Shown here: piece after piece, positions 49,777-53,832 of the stretch | Layout: each line of letters begins with the position of its first letter | Numbering within the stretch: position 1 is the stretch's first letter | DNA from: CAYMEV01 sp964389675 [NCBI: uncultured Candidatus Sumerlaeota bacterium] | Lineage (GTDB): Bacteria; CAYMEV01 | Reading direction: 5' to 3' | NCBI GenBank assembly: GCA_964389675.1 | Contig: CAYMEV010000023.1 | Location: 1-53,832, forward strand | Length of the DNA: 53,832 bases | The notes under the pieces: model-generated | What the model saw: only the letters and a program-made list of their open reading frames with translations | Databases searched by the model: none | Told to the model about the DNA's origin: nothing | Program-made: the position numbers and the translations under genes

Positions 49777-52700
49777 CTACTTTAGATAAGAAAGCAGGAC
49801 ATCATACAGCGGGCCTGAGGAATCAAGCCTGAGCCTCTGGTACTTTTCCACAAGGGCAGGCTTTTCCCCACCTGCAATATCTTCATATCTGCGGAATACG
49901 AAGAACTCTGCTATCGCCCGGATGTTTGCATCAGTCTCTATGCATGACAAAAGGCCTCTGCCCTTTTCCAGGCCAGATAGCCCGCCTCCTCTATCCAGAT
50001 TATAAAAGATAATTTTAAGCAGATCAAGCTCTTCTATCAGTGCAGGGTCATAGTTCTTTTCCCTCATGAAGGCAATGGTTGTGTTCAAAAACCTTGAACC
50101 CTTCATGTACATGCCCTTCAAACCGCACAGCAGGGTCCTGTATATCAGGCACTCATACACATAATCATTTATTTCGGCCTTCACTGACATTTTCTGGTAT
50201 TTTTTCAGGTATTTTTCTGCACTGGCATAATCCCTTTTTATTAAGGATAATATGCCTGTCATAAAGCCTGAATAGCAGATCCCCTCAACATAGTTCATCT
50301 CTATGGCTTCTTTTTCTGCCAGGATGGACAGTTCCATTGCTTTGTCGTATTTTCCCAGTTTATAATAGATCTCTATCTTGGTAAACACCAGCTTGATCTC
50401 AGCATACCTGAAATAAAACTCATTCAGCAGTTTTTGAGCTTTATCTATCTGACTCAGGGCTTTCTTAAAATCCTTTTCAGCTGTCATATAATAGCGCGCT
50501 GACAATTCCAGAAACTGTATCAAAGCATACTTTTTACCTGACTTTTTAGCAATGGTATAATACCTGTCCAGGTGCTTCTTCGCTTTATCAAATTCTCCCC
50601 TGTAAAAATATATCACAGAGAGGTTTGCATCATCCGGTCTGATCTTTTTGAGCTCTGCAGACATATTAAAACAGGCCAGGGCTTCATCCACTTCATGGCG
50701 GAATAAAAGATTCACTGCCCTGGAATGGTAAATAATACTGAGCATTTTTTTATCCTGTTTTTTTGATGCTATTTCCAATGCTTTTTCAATGAGATTCTCA
50801 CCCTTCTCGACCTCATTTGTAATATTATAGAAATATGCGGTATTTATAAGGATATCACAAAGTATCTCCAGGTTCTCAGCTTTCTCCATGATACTGATAA
50901 AATCCCTGTATAAAAGTATGCCTTCCTTAAAAAGGCCGATAAACCTCATTAACTGCATATTCTCATTGATCGCCATAAGGATTTCTGTTTCATCAGCCCT
51001 GATAAATATAAGAAGCTCCAGAACCTTTTTATAGCAATTCAATGCTTCCCTGGCGCTTATGCCATTCAGGTAATATTCTGATGCCTTTTTGTAATATTGT
51101 ATGGCATCCCTGTATTTTTCGCTGATCTCCAGGTGCCTGGCTATATCATAATAATATGCAGGATTGTCCTTATAGGTACTGATATAGGAATCTGCCGCGA
51201 TCCCATGCAGTCTTTTTAGCTCTCTTTTTAGCTGGATCTGGTATACCGTATCCCTTATAAGAGAATTTGAGAACATGTATATCAAAAGGGATGCAGGCTT
51301 CCAGATATTCTTGCTTGTACCCTGTTTCAGCACTTTCTTATCCCCTATTTTCTGCCTGGCTATCATGGAAAGAAGAATGCCTGCCTCAAACCTGTATCCC
51401 AGCACACTTGCATTCCTGACGCTTTTTTTCAAAGCCCTTGACAGTTTATCTATCTGTGAAAGGATTATCGACTGAATGGAACCCGGTATCTCCAGATTTC
51501 CTTTTTTAAGCTTATTATCGGCATCAAGCAGTTCATTCTCCTTTATATATGAGGCCAGGGCCAGCAGGAACAAGGGGTTGCCCTCTGACCTGCTGTATAT
51601 ATGGTCAATGGCCTCTTCAGAGCATTCCGATGAGATAATATTCTCTATCAGCTTCCTTGAACTCCGCCTGTTCAGGCCCTTTAGCCTGATCTCAACTATT
51701 CTGTTCCTGAGGTATTTATCATTTATGCTGCCCCTTCCTGAGAAAATTAAAGCAAATCTGCAATCTCCGGCTGAACCCAGAAAGAAGTTTAAGAACTGAA
51801 GCGTATCAGCATCCAGCAGATGACTATTATCAATGCACAGGACAAACGGATCACCCCGGGCCTGTGATACAAGAAATACCTTAAGGCTGTTTAGTATGGA
51901 TTCATGGCGGATATTAGCATCCAGGCCGAGTATATCATCCCTCTGTATATCTATATCCAGCAGGAAGGCTATAAAGGGCTTTGACCTTAAAATCTCATCC
52001 CTTAATTCAATATTGCTGTCTGCATTAATAAGTTCATCATATATCCTTAAGAAACTCTGCTTCTTTTCTTTTTCATCCTGCCCCGGCATTTGCCTGAAAT
52101 GCTCCTCAAGAAGCGATATTAGAGGATGGAACGGAAGCCTGTCAAGGCTGCTGCATACCATCTCTACCCATTTAATACCTCTGTCAAGGCTCTCCTTCAA
52201 AGCACTCAGCAATCTGCTCTTGCCTGCCCCGGTACCCCCTGTAATCATGCTTATCTTCTTCAGCTTCCCATCCAGGGTCCTCATTACATTTGATCTCAGT
52301 CTCCTTAATTCAGCTTCCCTTCCTACAAAAACACTGATGTGATGATCCTCGGTATCAATGCCTTTTTCTGACAGCCTGTAAACCCCGATCATTTTCTTAA
52401 ACCCCTTTACCTTCTCCTCAGCAACGAATTTAGATGCAAAATGCCTCCTTATCCTTTTTGATGTTTCTTCATCCATATATACCCTGTCAGAAGGGCACAT
52501 CACCATAAGCCTTGAAGCAAGATTTACCTTGGTACCAAGGCAGGAGAAGTCTGATCGGGCCTTTGAACCGTAAAACCCTGCAAACACGACCCCGGTAGTC
52601 ATCCCGCATCCAATCCTGCTTTTATTGAATACAGCCTGCCTGATGCTCTTAATGAAATTAACAGCCCGCATTTCATTATCCTCATAGGATACTGGGCTTC

Positions 52701-53544
52701 CAAAAAATACCAGTATGCAGTTTCCTTTATCACCTGAAATAAATCTTGGCGTGCTCCCTCCATAGTATTCCTGGTATTTCACTATTGCTTTCAGCATATC
52801 AATGCTGGCCTGAGTAAAATCAAAAGATATAAATACAGTCGTAATGTCCCTGAATTCCCCCTTCGGAAAATTAATGACCTCATCCGGATAGAAACCTGAG
52901 AGGCATTTTCTGGATAAGGGCCTGACCCTGTACTTATCTTTGCTTACGCTGAATGGCTTGATGCCCAGGATCCTTAATACACCTGATGACCTTCTGAGAG
53001 CAGAATACTCTATAAACCCTTTCAATCTTTTCAGCATACCCTGATCAGCAAGGATATTACCCCTTCCTGCATGCTTTGCCAGCCTGTAGACCTTCTCCAG
53101 CGCACTCCCAAAGAAATAATAATGGTAGAACCTGTCATGCCTGAATATATGCCATCCGAGATCCCCCTCTGCAATGCATATCTTTGCATTGATATCTGTA
53201 AGTCTCTGACTGCTGCTGATCATCTCCTTCATTTCAGCCCCGGCTCTAAGCATTCTTAAAGCAGTACTCTCATTTTCCTTCTCTTCAAACACGGCGGTAA
53301 ATGAATCCCCTTCAAACCCTGCAATAGAACCGCCATATGAATATACGATATCAACCAGCGGGTCATATATCTCCTCAAGCAGGTCTGAAAGGATCTCAGC
53401 CCCCTCGCTCCCCCTGGTCATAAGCTCTTCAGTGATCCTGGTAAAACCGCTTATATCCAGAAACAGCACGGATGCTTCAAGGCTTCCTGAGTATTTACCA
53501 TGATTAAGCCTGTCAATTATAAATTTTGGCAGAATATTCTTCAT
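49777..53544 (-). CDS. sAC-like tandem cyclase / ATPase / helical-repeat protein (copy 4, divergent)
   Basis: A 1255-residue paralogue, the most divergent of the four. The ATG at 53544 is chosen over the one at 53559 because the N-terminus (M-K-N-I-L-P-K-F-I-I) then aligns with copy 2. Domain 1 has D30 and D80 (F-E-G-D-S-F instead of F-A-G-D-A-F). Domain 2 has K273, N341 and R345, with Ser334 in place of the adenine-contacting Thr. The P-loop is G-G-T-G-A-G-K-S (436-443), and the Walker-B-like strand reads C-I-D-N-S-H-L-L-D rather than L-D-D-A-H-W-I-D. The tail is helical with degenerate TPRs and lacks the E-L-W...Y-R C-terminal motif. No good ribosome-binding site is visible. It converges on crtO with a ten-base gap. 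Confidence 0.86.
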   Translation of the reverse strand: MKNILPKFIIDRLNHGKYSGSLEASVLFLDISGFTRITEELMTRGSEGAEILSDLLEEIYDPLVDIVYSYGGSIAGFEGDSFTAVFEEKENESTALRMLRAGAEMKEMISSSQRLTDINAKICIAEGDLGWHIFRHDRFYHYYFFGSALEKVYRLAKHAGRGNILADQGMLKRLKGFIEYSALRRSSGVLRILGIKPFSVSKDKYRVRPLSRKCLSGFYPDEVINFPKGEFRDITTVFISFDFTQASIDMLKAIVKYQEYYGGSTPRFISGDKGNCILVFFGSPVSYEDNEMRAVNFIKSIRQAVFNKSRIGCGMTTGVVFAGFYGSKARSDFSCLGTKVNLASRLMVMCPSDRVYMDEETSKRIRRHFASKFVAEEKVKGFKKMIGVYRLSEKGIDTEDHHISVFVGREAELRRLRSNVMRTLDGKLKKISMITGGTGAGKSRLLSALKESLDRGIKWVEMVCSSLDRLPFHPLISLLEEHFRQMPGQDEKEKKQSFLRIYDELINADSNIELRDEILRSKPFIAFLLDIDIQRDDILGLDANIRHESILNSLKVFLVSQARGDPFVLCIDNSHLLDADTLQFLNFFLGSAGDCRFALIFSGRGSINDKYLRNRIVEIRLKGLNRRSSRKLIENIISSECSEEAIDHIYSRSEGNPLFLLALASYIKENELLDADNKLKKGNLEIPGSIQSIILSQIDKLSRALKKSVRNASVLGYRFEAGILLSMIARQKIGDKKVLKQGTSKNIWKPASLLIYMFSNSLIRDTVYQIQLKRELKRLHGIAADSYISTYKDNPAYYYDIARHLEISEKYRDAIQYYKKASEYYLNGISAREALNCYKKVLELLIFIRADETEILMAINENMQLMRFIGLFKEGILLYRDFISIMEKAENLEILCDILINTAYFYNITNEVEKGENLIEKALEIASKKQDKKMLSIIYHSRAVNLLFRHEVDEALACFNMSAELKKIRPDDANLSVIYFYRGEFDKAKKHLDRYYTIAKKSGKKYALIQFLELSARYYMTAEKDFKKALSQIDKAQKLLNEFYFRYAEIKLVFTKIEIYYKLGKYDKAMELSILAEKEAIEMNYVEGICYSGFMTGILSLIKRDYASAEKYLKKYQKMSVKAEINDYVYECLIYRTLLCGLKGMYMKGSRFLNTTIAFMREKNYDPALIEELDLLKIIFYNLDRGGGLSGLEKGRGLLSCIETDANIRAIAEFFVFRRYEDIAGGEKPALVEKYQRLRLDSSGPLYDVLLSYLK

Positions 53545-53776
53545 AATAATATATAACACAAATATACCACTAATGCGGATAAAACCTAAATAAAAACATT
53601 ATGCGCCCAAGCCTGTATTCTCTAAAGACCTCACAGACTTTTTAGCTTTAACGCGAGGATAATTGTATTGATCGTGTATTATACCATCAGTGTATTATTC
53701 TATCTCATTACCATTGCCTAAATGACCCTGGGCCAGCACTGGCAATAAAATTCCTGCTTCCCCCAGGTAAATAAAA

Positions 53777-53800
53777 ATGGGCAGAGTTTCCCCTGCCCAT
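53777..53800 (-). terminator. Hairpin, probably the terminator of a minus-strand gene beyond the window
   Basis: ATGGGCAG (53777-53784) and CTGCCCAT (53793-53800) form a perfect eight-pair stem. Read on the minus strand it is followed by TTTTATTT, a reasonable T tract, so it should end a transcript entering from the right edge. The stretch 53545-53776 upstream of cyclase copy 4 shows no gene. Confidence 0.6.
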
Positions 53801-53832
53801 TATATCTTTATTTAGATTAAAACAGCCACTGT

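Overview
This window comes from an uncultured-looking, probably diderm bacterium. Several proteins carry Sec or lipoprotein signals, there is a YpfJ-type zinc metallopeptidase, Shine-Dalgarno sites are standard AAGGAG types, and the genetic code is normal. By eye the DNA is moderately AT-rich and the genes favour AGG (Arg) and ATA (Ile) codons. The sequence alone does not fix the phylum; a spirochaete-like or candidate-phylum lineage is a guess. I saw no tRNA, rRNA, CRISPR array, transposase or integrase.

The most striking feature is four long paralogous signalling proteins (about 6.1-10.3, 12.5-16.3, 36.9-40.9 and 49.8-53.5 kb), which fill more than a quarter of the window. Each has two tandem class III nucleotidyl cyclase domains, then a P-loop ATPase module, then a long helical or TPR tail. 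This is the layout of animal soluble adenylyl cyclase (sAC, ADCY10). In all four the first cyclase domain keeps the two metal-binding aspartates (D30, D80) and the second keeps the Lys and the Asn...Arg pair, so each should form one composite active site. An amino-acid permease fused to a PTS EIIA-type domain lies between the first two cyclases.

Region 0.4-6.0 kb holds a PDZ lipoprotein, a polytopic membrane protein, an APH-type phosphotransferase, a secreted two-repeat protein and a membrane-anchored sulfatase-like hydrolase. Region 16.4-26.4 kb holds a secreted CocE/NonD-type serine hydrolase, a divergent methionyl-tRNA synthetase-like protein, an AEC transporter, an unknown protein, a large KamA-type radical SAM protein and a membrane metallophosphoesterase. 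Region 26.4-33.1 kb encodes surface or secreted functions: two proteins that share a C-terminal propeller-like module on different N-terminal domains, a YpfJ-like protease and a second sulfatase-like protein. Region 33.4-35.7 kb is a two-gene threonine catabolism operon (tdh-kbl) with a clear promoter and terminator. Region 35.8-42.7 kb looks accessory: a nucleotidyltransferase with a small partner (toxin-antitoxin-like), the third cyclase, a decayed copy of a VOC-family gene, a DUF4143-type ATPase and the intact VOC gene.

Region 43.2-49.8 kb is a compact operon for a staphyloxanthin-type C30 carotenoid: a DUF2141 protein, crtN, aldH, crtP, crtQ and crtO. Together the enzymes could desaturate diapophytoene, oxidise a terminal methyl to a carboxylic acid, glycosylate it and acylate the sugar. 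The synthase (crtM) is not in the window. The fourth cyclase converges on the end of this operon.
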